Shown one piece after another: positions 8,901-16,018 of a stretch of DNA of 64,000 bases. The position numbers were made by a program, and so were the translations under genes. Under the pieces are notes generated by a model, which was not told the origin of the DNA, made no database searches, and saw nothing but the letters and a program-made list of their open reading frames with translations. Within the stretch, counting starts at the first letter, position 1; each line of letters opens with the position of its first letter. The stretch comes from DASWZN01 sp963841635 (lineage in GTDB: Bacteria > Acidobacteriota > Terriglobia > Bryobacterales > Bryobacteraceae): the NCBI GenBank assembly GCA_963841635.1, contig CAWJDO010000003.1:868001-932000 (forward strand). Reading direction: 5' to 3'.

Positions 8901-8981
8901 CGCAGCACGGTCCTCTACTCTGCCCAAGGCTGCGAGCTTTAGACTTATGGCGCCGATGTCAATGCCAATATTGATGCCCAT
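5868..8981 (-). CDS. Acyl-CoA dehydratase activase with two BcrA/D (ASKHA) domains and DUF2229
   Basis: This 1,037-residue protein carries two ATPase domains of the BadF/BadG/BcrA/BcrD type: one from GIDIGAISLKLAALG (about 4-290) and one from LGIDIGSVSTNVVATD (about 345-610). Both have the CAAGTGSFL loop and Cys residues suited to a shared 4Fe-4S cluster (NCAARIAGRCSVFAKSDM and LGERCTVFMERDV). A DUF2229 region with the CxxxC pair VCKACTNLCDIKEF follows from about residue 640. Such proteins couple ATP hydrolysis to electron injection into radical dehydratases or reductases; the partner enzyme here is not known. It is encoded just upstream of its probable second component. Confidence 0.88.
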   Translation of the reverse strand: MGINIGIDIGAISLKLAALGRVEDRAALESLCAAKPSFRLMNWDAQAGKRVPLVLSDYRRITGSPIQSTFDLLQEFYEIIPETRVEGIRVTGSGSRTIAKILGIYFENEFKAIARMVAAFYPEVRTVFELGGESAKYIRLEPPPGGGPATIVDYDRSGECAAGTGSFLDQQATRMGYSVEEIGAVVCEANCAARIAGRCSVFAKSDMIHAQQKGYTPSEILRGLCDAVARNYKSGIAKGRPVTPPVALIGAVSQNAGVTAAIREAFGLKEDQLFVPELYAWCGAVGTAILEAEERKKRSLREIHRLSQHDGEERVEDATPLSMEKVVLLRDRVPAYVPPAGDAPIPAYLGIDIGSVSTNVVATDEYGTVIQDIYLRTAGRPIEAVQKGLSEVQAQWGGRLQILGVGTTGSGRELIAELVGADVVNDEITAHKTGALYISSTLGGEPVDTIFEIGGQDSKFISIENGIVVDFAMNEACAAGTGSFLEEQAEKLRISIKGEFAKLALSSARPTRLGERCTVFMERDVTGWMLKNESVPDIVAGLAYSIALNYLNRVVRGRKIGKVIYFQGGTAYNDSVAAAFASLLGKKITVPPYNGVVGAIGMALIARQWHLATRGASRFRGYDLSSLQMATRDFVCKACTNLCDIKEFTIEGHKSYWGDKCSDKFRKPSTTGRKPVIEDLFAFRERLLEGLAGQPAAGAKFQRVPGKLCVGLPRAMSTFEHLPFWHRYFTELDIQVALSPMTDPKIAAAGLEMALAQPCYPIQVAHGHVAALIEMGVDYVLVPNLLNADMGPEGTGTAHFCPWNQTLPFVLESAPRLEPHRHMFLIPRLHFQLGREQVKSGLYEAMRRLGVSRRASDRATDAAYAAQREFQSQLLEAGRKALEVLDHTGEPGLLLVGRPYNIYDRAVNCDIPRKLRHRYGANVIPIDFVVTGREPVDDLHPNMYWASGRKILSAARLASTRPNLHVVYISNFKCGPDSYIKHFTREAAGAPLLVLQFDGHGNDAGYMTRCEAYLDSKGILRCYKSGTETDPAAAAIH

Positions 8982-9152
8982 GGACAGACCCGGCAGACGG
9001 TTCCAACCTTCGAGCGCCTACGGGAGAGCGCCCTCCGAGTCAGGCCGGTGCCGAGACAAACCATCTTACACGGGAAGCCCGTTCCATGAAGTGCATAAGA
9101 TCCGAAAGGGTATTTTTGCGCATCCAACCACGCCATTTCGGGGTCCGAGTGG

Positions 9153-9172
9153 GGCAGGACTCCAGTCCTGCC
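9153..9172. repeat. Dispersed palindrome family 2 (GGCAGGACT-CC-AGTCCTGCC)
   Basis: This is a perfect inverted repeat with 9-bp arms and a two-base centre. A related pair of hairpins lies at 52456-52492 inside the chitinase 5' end. It sits in the 235-base gap between the activase gene and the small membrane protein. No T-run follows, so a terminator role is not supported. Confidence 0.75.
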
Positions 9173-9216
9173 GAGGGTCGAGAGACCACGCCCGGAGCCG
9201 CTATCATGGTCCACAG

Positions 9217-9408
9217 ATGGACCCGGCAAAGCGCTCGCGCGTGTTGGGCTGGTGGTATCTATCCATAGGAGCCGGCTTTGTCCTCCTGGGCGTCAACCGT
9301 CTGTTGATGCACGACCGCTCCTGGCTTGTCGCCCTCCGCTGGCTGATCGCCGCAGGCTTCTTCCTGCTGGGCACCTTCGAGCTAACCCGCCCCGGGTCAA
9401 GGCCTTAG
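9217..9408 (+). CDS. Small two-helix membrane protein, function unknown
   Basis: The 63-residue product MDPAKRSRVLGWWYLSIGAG... has a positively charged N-terminus and two hydrophobic segments, about residues 10-27 (GWWYLSIGAGFVLLGVNRL) and 36-54 (ALRWLIAAGFFLLGTFEL). It should be a small inner-membrane protein. The ATG at 9217 is preferred because the open frame upstream runs through repeat DNA. It overlaps the end of the convergent methyltransferase gene by 12 bases. No family is recognised. Confidence 0.5.
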   Translation: MDPAKRSRVLGWWYLSIGAGFVLLGVNRLLMHDRSWLVALRWLIAAGFFLLGTFELTRPGSRP

Positions 9409-10146
9409 CGCGAAGAAGAACACGCGGCCGACGGCCATGTCGCCCCGCATCCCCAGTTCCGACGCGGAGCGCGCGTCGATCCCGGTGAACCCGGCGCGGC
9501 CGAGCGCGGCCGTCACCTCCTCCACCGCGTAGCACCGCTCGAACACCGTGACGTCGGACCGTCCCCAGGTCGCGCCCTCGGCCAACCGGAACAGCGTCAG
9601 GTCCGCCCGGCCGATCTTGTCCGCAGCGTCGTAGCTGGCACGCGTGATCCCAGCGGCCGTTTCTTCGACCGTGCCGGAGGAGCCGCACCACAGCGTCTCA
9701 AAGGATTCCTCGGTGTTCATGTCGAAAACGAACAGGCCTCCTGCGACGAGCGCGCGCCGCACGCTGCTGAAGGCGTCCTCGAGTTCGTCGGGATCCAGGA
9801 TGTGGTTCAGGCTGTCGTACGTGCTCAAGGCGGCGTCGAAGCGCGAGCCGAGCGAAAAACGGCGCGCGTCCGCCAGGCAGAACTCGGCGCCGGGCGTCTG
9901 CTCGCGCGCGAAGCGCAGCATCTCCTCCGAGCCGTCGATCCCGGTCACCCGGTAGCCGTGAGCTGCCAGAACGCGGCTCAGGTCGCCGGTCCCGCAACAG
10001 ACATCGAGCACCCGCGCCCCCGGCGCCAGCTTTGGAAAAACGTGCTCGGCGAGCAGCGGCGCGGCCTGCTGGTGGTAGTCGCTACCCCACCCCTGGTTGT
10101 AGAACCACGCGAACGGATCGTAGACCCCATACGGCTCGGCAGGCAC
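9397..10146 (-). CDS. Class I SAM-dependent methyltransferase
   Basis: This 249-residue protein is a Rossmann-fold methyltransferase. Motif I ARVLDVCCGTGDLSRVLA (about residues 44-61) binds S-adenosylmethionine. VTGIDGSEEML follows as the acidic ribose-binding loop, then CLADARRFSL and FDAALSTYDSLNHILD. A C-terminal half of mixed strands is probably the substrate region. The substrate (small molecule or cofactor) is not evident. The N-terminus PYGVYDPFAWFYNQGWGSDY is common in this uncharacterised subgroup. It faces divergently away from the OmpA-like gene. Confidence 0.85.
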   Translation of the reverse strand: MPAEPYGVYDPFAWFYNQGWGSDYHQQAAPLLAEHVFPKLAPGARVLDVCCGTGDLSRVLAAHGYRVTGIDGSEEMLRFAREQTPGAEFCLADARRFSLGSRFDAALSTYDSLNHILDPDELEDAFSSVRRALVAGGLFVFDMNTEESFETLWCGSSGTVEETAAGITRASYDAADKIGRADLTLFRLAEGATWGRSDVTVFERCYAVEEVTAALGRAGFTGIDARSASELGMRGDMAVGRVFFFALRP

Positions 10147-10526
10147 GCCTTCAGTCTAGCGGAGGAGCGGCGCGCCCGCCCCGGATGTGGCACGCCAAAT
10201 GCTCCTCCAAGCGCAACTTGGAGTTGTTTGGGGGTGCGGCGTCGTCGGGGGAAGCGGGCGTGGGGAACGCTTGCAGGCGGCGCCGCGCCGCAACTCGCGG
10301 AAACGGCACGGCAACGGCCGTCGGCGAGAGTCGAGACAATTAAAATGCCTTCACTGCAGGACTGTCCCCAACTGCACCCAAAACGGAACTTTTTACCTTC
10401 TTTTTGAGGACTTGAGCAGTTTTTGCCGTCCCTCGCCACCAGGGCCACCCGCTAAGTCTCGTGCTTCTGGATCTTTCCAAATGGCCACCGACGTGCGATC
10501 CTAATCGGACGGGAGGGTAAAACCAC
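10147..10526. other. Divergent promoter region between methyltransferase and OmpA-like genes
   Basis: This 380-base gap holds no gene. It becomes AT-richer toward the OmpA-like gene (runs such as AACTTTTTACCTTCTTTTTG at 10385-10404), as expected for a promoter or leader. GGGAGGG about 12 bases before ATG 10527 can act as ribosome binding site. No riboswitch or RNA gene is recognised. Confidence 0.5.
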
Positions 10527-11270
10527 ATGTTGAATTCACGCACTCTACTAGGAACCGGGGGTCTGCTGTTGCTCGTCGCCCTTGCTACTCCAGGCTGTGC
10601 CACCAAGAAGTTCGTTCGTACAGAGGTCGGCACGGTCGATAAGCGGGTCAGCGATGTCGACAAGAAACAGTCCGATGCTCTCGCGAACTTGGACAACAAA
10701 GAACAGAAGGATGTATCGCGCGTGGAAGAGCGCGCGATGAGCGCCGAGAGCAAGGCCAACGATGCAGCCAAGGCGGCCCAGACGGCCGACCAGAAGGCGG
10801 TCCAGGCCGGCCAGGACGCGCAAGCCGCGAACGGCCTCGCTCAGCAGGCGAACACCAAGGTAGCGGATGTCCAGCATCAGGTTGAGACTATCGACAACTT
10901 CAAGGTAGCCACGACCCAGGACGTCCTGTTCGGCTTCAACAAAGCCACACTGACGGATGAACAGAAGGCCAAGCTCGACACAGTCGTTCAGGCGGTGCAG
11001 GGAATGCCGCGCTTCCAGATCGAGGTGCAGGGCTTCACCGACCACACCGGCTCGTCGGCTTACAACATCAGCTTGAGCGCTCGCCGCGCCGATGCCGTGG
11101 TTCGGTACCTGGTGGACAAAGGTGTTGCACTGCGCCGCGTTCACACCATCGGTCTGGGCGAAACGCCCAAGACGGCGAACTTGGGCAAGAAGGAAAGCCG
11201 CCGCGTAGTGGTGAATCTGCTCGTGCCCGACGCCACGATGTCGGCCAGCGCCGCACCGGTAGTTCACTAG
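10527..11270 (+). CDS. OmpA/Pal-type peptidoglycan-associated lipoprotein
   Basis: This 247-residue protein has a lipoprotein signal ending in the lipobox ATPGC (Cys about residue 25). An Ala/Lys-rich stretch at about residues 30-125 (AKAAQTADQKAVQAGQDAQA) probably forms a coiled coil, as in Lpp-like spacers. The C-terminal OmpA domain follows at about 130-240: LFGFNKATLTDEQKAKLD, then VQGFTDHTGSSAYNISLSARRA, which binds diaminopimelate in peptidoglycan (D and R of the F-T-D ... R-A motif). It should tether the outer membrane to the cell wall. It appears monocistronic and is followed by a repeat pair and a hairpin. Confidence 0.88.
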   Translation: MLNSRTLLGTGGLLLLVALATPGCATKKFVRTEVGTVDKRVSDVDKKQSDALANLDNKEQKDVSRVEERAMSAESKANDAAKAAQTADQKAVQAGQDAQAANGLAQQANTKVADVQHQVETIDNFKVATTQDVLFGFNKATLTDEQKAKLDTVVQAVQGMPRFQIEVQGFTDHTGSSAYNISLSARRADAVVRYLVDKGVALRRVHTIGLGETPKTANLGKKESRRVVVNLLVPDATMSASAAPVVH

Positions 11271-11278
11271 TTTAGTGG

Positions 11279-11352
11279 TCCGCTCCCTCACGGTCGCGGT
11301 TCGGTGCTCTGCCGCGAGAGCCAGCACGGAACCGCGCGCGTAAGCAAGCGGA
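11279..11352. repeat. Dispersed repeat family 1, inverted pair
   Basis: Bases 11279-11308 carry the element beginning TCCGCTCCCTCACGGTCGCG. Bases 11323-11352 carry a sister version in reverse (AGCACGGAACCGCGCGCGTA...). The two arms can pair into a long imperfect hairpin directly after the OmpA-like stop codon. The arrangement mirrors the pair at 58514-58591, but with the arms in opposite order. Confidence 0.75.
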
Positions 11353-11374
11353 CGAAGAAGACCAGGCTTGGACG

Positions 11375-11400
11375 CCGGGGACAGTTCATTCTGTCCCCGG
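11375..11400. terminator. Bidirectional terminator-like hairpin
   Basis: CCGGGGACAG-TTCATT-CTGTCCCCGG is a perfect 10-bp stem with a six-base loop. It lies between the convergent OmpA-like (+) and lipoprotein (-) genes. There is no T-run, so the termination mechanism is not certain. Confidence 0.6.
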
Positions 11401-11406
11401 TTCGCT

Positions 11407-12012
11407 TTACTGGACGCTCTTGAGAAGGTCCTCGGCCAGCACCCGGGCGCGTTCTGAGAGGTTTCGGGCGCGGAACAGGTCCGCCTTGCGCGCCTCGTTG
11501 GCCTGGTCGATGAAGGCCCGGACGCGGGCCAGGTACGTTGTCTGCTCCCCGTTCAGCCTCCGGCTTCCCACCGTCGCAACCGCTCTCTGCGCGTCGGCGA
11601 TATTCCTCTCGATCTCTTCGTTGTAAGCCTTGGTCTGCTCCGGGGTCAGGACCTGCTCGAACTGGGGAAGCGGCACGGCCGCGGCCGGCGGCTCGGGTTC
11701 GGGAGCAAGGGGAGCCGCATCGGCATCCTCGTGCGTGCGCGCCTTTTTGGGAGTGCGGCGCGGCGCCGGAGGTAACGGTTCGGCCGGCACGGAGGGACCG
11801 GCGTGGAGGAGATCCGGCTCCTTGGCGCCAATGTCCGGAGGAGCGGGCACTGCGACCTTACGCGGCTTGGGGCGCACTGCCGGAGCGGTCGGCGCAGGAG
11901 CCGGCGGCGGCACGGGCGTCACCTTCTTCTTGTGAAACGGCCACACGGCACACGAGGGCGTTCCAATCGCCAGGGCCAGCGCCGCAACCAAGAGGATTCG
12001 CGTGTTTCTCAT
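11407..12012 (-). CDS. Proline-rich lipoprotein, third gene of the two-component operon
   Basis: The 201-residue product starts MRNTRILLVAALALAIGTPS with Cys at 21, giving a plausible lipobox (TPSC). Residues 30-110 are Pro/Ala-rich and low complexity. Residues 115-200 are predicted helical (TPEQTKAYNEEIERNIADAQ, ARKADLFRARNLSERARVLA). No known domain is recognised. It begins 15 bases after the histidine kinase stop, on the same strand, so it is very likely co-transcribed and may act in the envelope sensed by that system. Confidence 0.7.
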   Translation of the reverse strand: MRNTRILLVAALALAIGTPSCAVWPFHKKKVTPVPPPAPAPTAPAVRPKPRKVAVPAPPDIGAKEPDLLHAGPSVPAEPLPPAPRRTPKKARTHEDADAAPLAPEPEPPAAAVPLPQFEQVLTPEQTKAYNEEIERNIADAQRAVATVGSRRLNGEQTTYLARVRAFIDQANEARKADLFRARNLSERARVLAEDLLKSVQ

Positions 12013-12027
12013 CCTTGCCCGCTTCGC

Positions 12028-14007
12028 TCAGTCGCCCGTTGTGCCTTCTTTCCCAATAGACTGCGCTCGGCCAAACTCCTCCTTGTAGATCGCCGGTATC
12101 CGCAGGCGAAAAGTCGCCCCCCGGCCGCTTTCACTCGTGAAGTCGATAGTACCATTGTGCAACTGAACCACGCGGAAGGTCACGGCCAGGCCGATTCCAG
12201 ACCCCTTGCCCTTGGTCGTGAAATAGAGATGGAAGATCTGTTCGCGAATCTCCAGTGGGATGCCGGCGCCCTCGTCGGAGATGCTCACGCAACACTCGTC
12301 GCCCTCGCGCGTGAGCTGGATCCGCAACAGGCCGCCGTTCTTCATGGCCTCGACGCCGTTGGCCACCACGTTCAGGATGGCCTGCTGCAACAGGTCGGGG
12401 TCGCCGTGGACGTAGATCTCTTCGGGGTCGGAATCCACCTCGATGTGTACGTTCTGGCGGCCGGCCGAGGGGCCCACCAGCCCGGCCACGTCCTGAACCA
12501 GCGTGACCATCCCGATGTCGCGCATCTTCAGGTCGACGGGTCGCGTGAAATCGAGGAAGGTCTTCACCACGCGGTCCAGGCGCAGGATCTCGCGGGCGAT
12601 CGTCTCGATCTCGACGCCGACATTGTCGTACTGGTCGGCCAGCTTCGACTTGAGCACTTCCATGTGGACCGTGATAGCCTGCAACGGGTTCTTGATTTCG
12701 TGCGCCACTCCGCCGGTGAGGCGGCTGATGGCGGCGAGGCGCGCCGAGACGTCGAGCTGCGAACGGATCTGGCGCCGGGTCTCGGCGTCGCGCAAGGTGA
12801 TCAAGGTGCCGATACGCTGGCGGTCCGGGAACGACTCCAGCACCTCGGCGCTCGCCAGCACGCGCGTGCCCGGCCCGCTCTCGAGCGCCAGAGGAACATC
12901 CTTTAGAGGCTGGCGCAGCTCGATTGCATTGCGCAAGGCCGCGCCCAGCGCGGTCGAGGGAGGAAACAGGTCGGTAAGGGTGCGGCCCATGATCTCCCAG
13001 CGGCCGCGGCCCAGTATGCTCTCGGCCGCGCGGCCCGCCATCACGAGGCGGTCGTCGCGGTCGAAGAGCAGCACCACTTCCTCCAGCCGCTCGAGAAGCT
13101 GCTCGACGTTGCTGCGGAGTTGGATGGCGTCCTGCCGCGCGCCGCGATACTGCTGGCCGAGCAGGTTCAGCTTGGACTGCACGGCGGCGAATTCCTTGGC
13201 CGAACCTTCGGGTACCCAGGACGCATTGGCCAACTCGCCACGGCTGATCCGGTCGATGGCCTGACCAATGTTATCGAGCGGCCGCAGCACCAGGTTCGAA
13301 ACGACCACCGCCAGCAGCAACGACAGCAGCAACGCGCCGAGGAAGATCAGGGCGATGCTTCGCACCTGAGGCAGCACAATCTCGCGAAGCAGGATGGAAG
13401 AAAGCACGACCTCGATGCTGAAGACGGGCGTCGTCTGCCCCTGTTCGCGGATATCCAGCACGACCTGGTAGTCCCGGCGCTCGGAGAAGACCTCCGACAG
13501 CTTCTGCCAGGGGCTCTTCTTCGCCCACGCCTCGAAATTCGGCAGGTGCGCTACCTTCTGGCCGACGCGAGACGGGAGCGGATCGTCCGCCAGGATCCGC
13601 CCGGAGGCGTCGGAAATCGAAATCTCGACGATCGCTCGCGAGTTCGACCCGATATCGCGCAGAAACACGGGCACCTCTTCGTCGGCCGCCAGCAGGCTGG
13701 CATAGAGCGTTCTATGGGCTTCGGTCCGGCGCTCCGGGGGCAAATCGTACACCATCTCGCGCACGCGCTGCTGGACGAAGCTCTGCACTTCGTGGCTGGT
13801 GTTCTGCGCCCGTTGCAGAACATCCTCGAAGCCGAACTTGCCGAGGGTGTAGAGGTGCAGGAGCGAGAGCGCCGTGACCACGGAGAACATCAGCATCAGG
13901 ACGAACAGGCGCAGCCGCGTCCGCAGGGACAAATCGCCCGGCCGCGGCACGAAGCGGCGCCACAGCGTTGCCATGGTCTGGAGTACGGCGGTGCGCATCG
14001 AAAGCAT
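12028..14007 (-). CDS. Membrane-bound sensor histidine kinase, NtrB/AtoS type
   Basis: This 659-residue kinase has a first membrane helix at about residues 33-52 (LFVLMLMFSVVTALSLLHLY), a periplasmic sensor region of about 150 residues, and a second helix near 218-240 (IALIFLGALLLSLLLAVVVS). HAMP follows (LRPLDNIGQAIDRISRGEL), then a PAS domain (EVVLLFDRDDRLVMAGRAAE). HisKA has phospho-acceptor His436 in GGVAHEIKNPLQ. HATPase carries N (ILNVVANGVEAM), G1 (DEGAGI) and G2 (GSGIGL) boxes. It should phosphorylate the sigma-54 activator encoded 28 bases upstream. The signal is unknown. Confidence 0.92.
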   Translation of the reverse strand: MLSMRTAVLQTMATLWRRFVPRPGDLSLRTRLRLFVLMLMFSVVTALSLLHLYTLGKFGFEDVLQRAQNTSHEVQSFVQQRVREMVYDLPPERRTEAHRTLYASLLAADEEVPVFLRDIGSNSRAIVEISISDASGRILADDPLPSRVGQKVAHLPNFEAWAKKSPWQKLSEVFSERRDYQVVLDIREQGQTTPVFSIEVVLSSILLREIVLPQVRSIALIFLGALLLSLLLAVVVSNLVLRPLDNIGQAIDRISRGELANASWVPEGSAKEFAAVQSKLNLLGQQYRGARQDAIQLRSNVEQLLERLEEVVLLFDRDDRLVMAGRAAESILGRGRWEIMGRTLTDLFPPSTALGAALRNAIELRQPLKDVPLALESGPGTRVLASAEVLESFPDRQRIGTLITLRDAETRRQIRSQLDVSARLAAISRLTGGVAHEIKNPLQAITVHMEVLKSKLADQYDNVGVEIETIAREILRLDRVVKTFLDFTRPVDLKMRDIGMVTLVQDVAGLVGPSAGRQNVHIEVDSDPEEIYVHGDPDLLQQAILNVVANGVEAMKNGGLLRIQLTREGDECCVSISDEGAGIPLEIREQIFHLYFTTKGKGSGIGLAVTFRVVQLHNGTIDFTSESGRGATFRLRIPAIYKEEFGRAQSIGKEGTTGD

Positions 14008-14035
14008 TGGTCAACCTGGACCTGGGGCGCAGGCC

Positions 14036-15442
14036 TCAGCCGGGCGCGGTCTCGCTCTCGGCTGCACCATACTCCTTCAGCTTGTTGTGCAGCGTCTTCA
14101 GGCTGATCCCCAGAATCTCCGCGGCCCGCGTCTTGTTGTTTCTGGTGTGCTCGAGGGTGTGCTGGATGAGCGCCTTCTCCGCTTCGTCGATGGTGGTGCC
14201 GACGCGCAGCCGGACCGATGCGGGATCGCCAGCGTCAGCGGCTCTGACAGCCGCCACGGTGGGGTTGAAGTTCCCCGGCAGGTGGACCGCACAGATGATT
14301 CCTTCACCGGTGAGGATCACCGCCCGCTCCAGGGTGTTCCTGAGTTCCCGCACGTTGCCGGGCCAGTGATAGCGGCGAAACTCTTCCATCACGTCCGGCG
14401 ATACGTCGACGACCTTGGTGCCGTGCTTCCGGTTCATGTCTCCGAGTAGCGCCTCGGTCAGCAGAGGGAGATCGTCGAGGCGCTCGCGGAGCGGCGGAAG
14501 CACGATGTGGAAGACATTGAGCCGGTAGTACAGATCCTCGCGCAGTTCGTTCTTCTTGAGCGCTTCGGAGAGGACCTTGTTGGTGGAGGCGATGACGCGG
14601 ACGTCCACCAGGATCTCGCTCTTGCCGCCCAGGCGGCGGACGCGCGAATCCTCGAGCACGCGCAGCAGCTTGGCCTGTGTGGCTACCGGCATGTCGCCGA
14701 TCTCGTCCAGGAGCAGGGTGCCGTTCTGCGCCAGTTCGAAGCAGCCGGCGCGGCGTTCGAGCGCACCGGTGAAGGCGCCCTTTTCGTGGCCGAACAACTC
14801 GCTCTCCATCAGGGTCTCCGGCATGGCGGCGCAGTTGATGGCGACGAACGGGCCGCTCGCGCGCGGGCTGAGGCTGTGGATGGCGCGTGCCACCAGTTCC
14901 TTGCCGGTTCCGCTCTCCCCGGTCACCAGAACCGCGGCTTTGCTGGGCGCAACCTGCCGCACCAGGGAGAAGACTTCCTGCATGGGACCGGCGCGCCCCA
15001 CCAGCTCTCCCAGCACGCCCTGGTAGCTCAGCTCGCGCTTGAGCCGCTCGGCCTCCTGCACCAGTCGATGCTGCGACGCGGCACGCTCGAGCAGCACGCG
15101 CAGCGCGCGAGGTTCGATGGGCTTCTCCAGAAACCAGAAGGCGCCCAGATCGTGCATCGTGGAAATGGCCGTCTCGATGTTGCCGAATGCGGTGACCACG
15201 ATGGCAGGCGGGCCGCCTCCCTGGCCTGCCAGACGGCGCAGCAGTTCGAAGCCATCCATGCGCGGCATCATGAGATCGGTGACCATGACGTGCGCGGCAA
15301 AAGTGCCGAGTTTGTCCAGGGCTTCCTGGCCGTCGGCAGCGGTTTCAGCGGTAAAGCCCCAAGCGGTGACCATGCTCGCCAGTCCTGTCCGCTGGTTCTC
15401 TTCGTCATCGACAATCAGCACCCGGGTAGCGTTGCCAGCCAT
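14036..15442 (-). CDS. Sigma-54-dependent response regulator, NtrC/AtoC family
   Basis: This 468-residue regulator starts at ATG 15442 (MAGNATRVLIVDDEE). The open frame reading far upstream of it is repeat and antisense DNA. The receiver has D12, D13, phospho-acceptor D56 and K107. The AAA+ domain has Walker A GESGTGKE (175-182), the sigma-54 contact loop GAFTGA (222-227) and Walker B LLLDEIGD (243-250). A Fis-type helix-turn-helix closes it (TRAAEILGISLKTLHNKLKEY). It activates sigma-54 promoters when phosphorylated. It is first in an operon with its kinase and a lipoprotein. Its targets are unknown. Confidence 0.95.
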   Translation of the reverse strand: MAGNATRVLIVDDEENQRTGLASMVTAWGFTAETAADGQEALDKLGTFAAHVMVTDLMMPRMDGFELLRRLAGQGGGPPAIVVTAFGNIETAISTMHDLGAFWFLEKPIEPRALRVLLERAASQHRLVQEAERLKRELSYQGVLGELVGRAGPMQEVFSLVRQVAPSKAAVLVTGESGTGKELVARAIHSLSPRASGPFVAINCAAMPETLMESELFGHEKGAFTGALERRAGCFELAQNGTLLLDEIGDMPVATQAKLLRVLEDSRVRRLGGKSEILVDVRVIASTNKVLSEALKKNELREDLYYRLNVFHIVLPPLRERLDDLPLLTEALLGDMNRKHGTKVVDVSPDVMEEFRRYHWPGNVRELRNTLERAVILTGEGIICAVHLPGNFNPTVAAVRAADAGDPASVRLRVGTTIDEAEKALIQHTLEHTRNNKTRAAEILGISLKTLHNKLKEYGAAESETAPG

Positions 15443-15539
15443 GTCCCTATTTTGCTCTATATTCCAGGATGGAGGCGGCGCTGACGCGACGGGGGGATGC
15501 CGAGGGGACGCGGCGGGTCGGCGGCAGCCGGCGAGCGGG

Positions 15540-15990
15540 TCCGCGTTCTGACGGTCGCGGTTCGGTGCCGGGCGGGCGGGTCGGGGGCAGCCAGTACGTG
15601 GGTTGTGGCATGGTCCGCTCCCTGGCGGTCGCGGCTCGGTACCAGGCGGGTGGGGGCAGCCTGCGTGCGGGTTGCGGCATGGTCCGCTCCCTGGCGGTCG
15701 CGGCTCGGTACCAGGCGGGTGGGGCAGCCTGCGTGCGGGTTGCGGCATGGTCCGCTCCCTGGCGGTCGCGGCTCGGTACCAGGCGGGTGGGGGCAGCCTG
15801 CGTGCGGGTTGCGGCATGGTCCGCTCCCTGGCGGTCGCGGCTCGGTACTGGGCGGGTGGGGGCAGCCTGCGTGCGGGTTGCGGCATGGTCCGCTCCCTGG
15901 CGGTCGCGGCTCGGTACTGGGCGGGTGGGGGCAGCCTGCGTGCGGGTTGCGGCATGGTCCGCTCCCTGGCGGTCGCGGCTCGGTACTGGG
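15540..15990. repeat. 69-bp tandem repeat array built on repeat family 1
   Basis: The core TGGTCCGCTCCCTGGCGGTC starts at 15611, 15680, 15748, 15817, 15886 and 15955, giving six units with spacing 69, 68, 69, 69, 69. An older diverged unit starts at 15540 (TCCGCGTTCTGACGGTCGCG). Units differ only by a few bases (TACCAGG versus TACTGGG) and one single-base deletion. The array fills the space between divergent response regulator and RNB ribonuclease genes and ends about 30 bases before the latter. There are no spacers, so it is not CRISPR. Confidence 0.92.
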
Positions 15991-16018
15991 GGCGTTCTGT
16001 GGTAGCCTTTTCTCGACT

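Noticed and set aside
15601..15990. CRISPR array
   Set aside because: The units are tandem with no unique spacers, and no cas genes are in the window.
15497..16018. N-terminal extension of the RNB ribonuclease through the repeats
   Set aside because: It encodes only repeat-derived peptide (HGPLPGGRGSV...). RNB-like sequence starts at the ATG at 16019.
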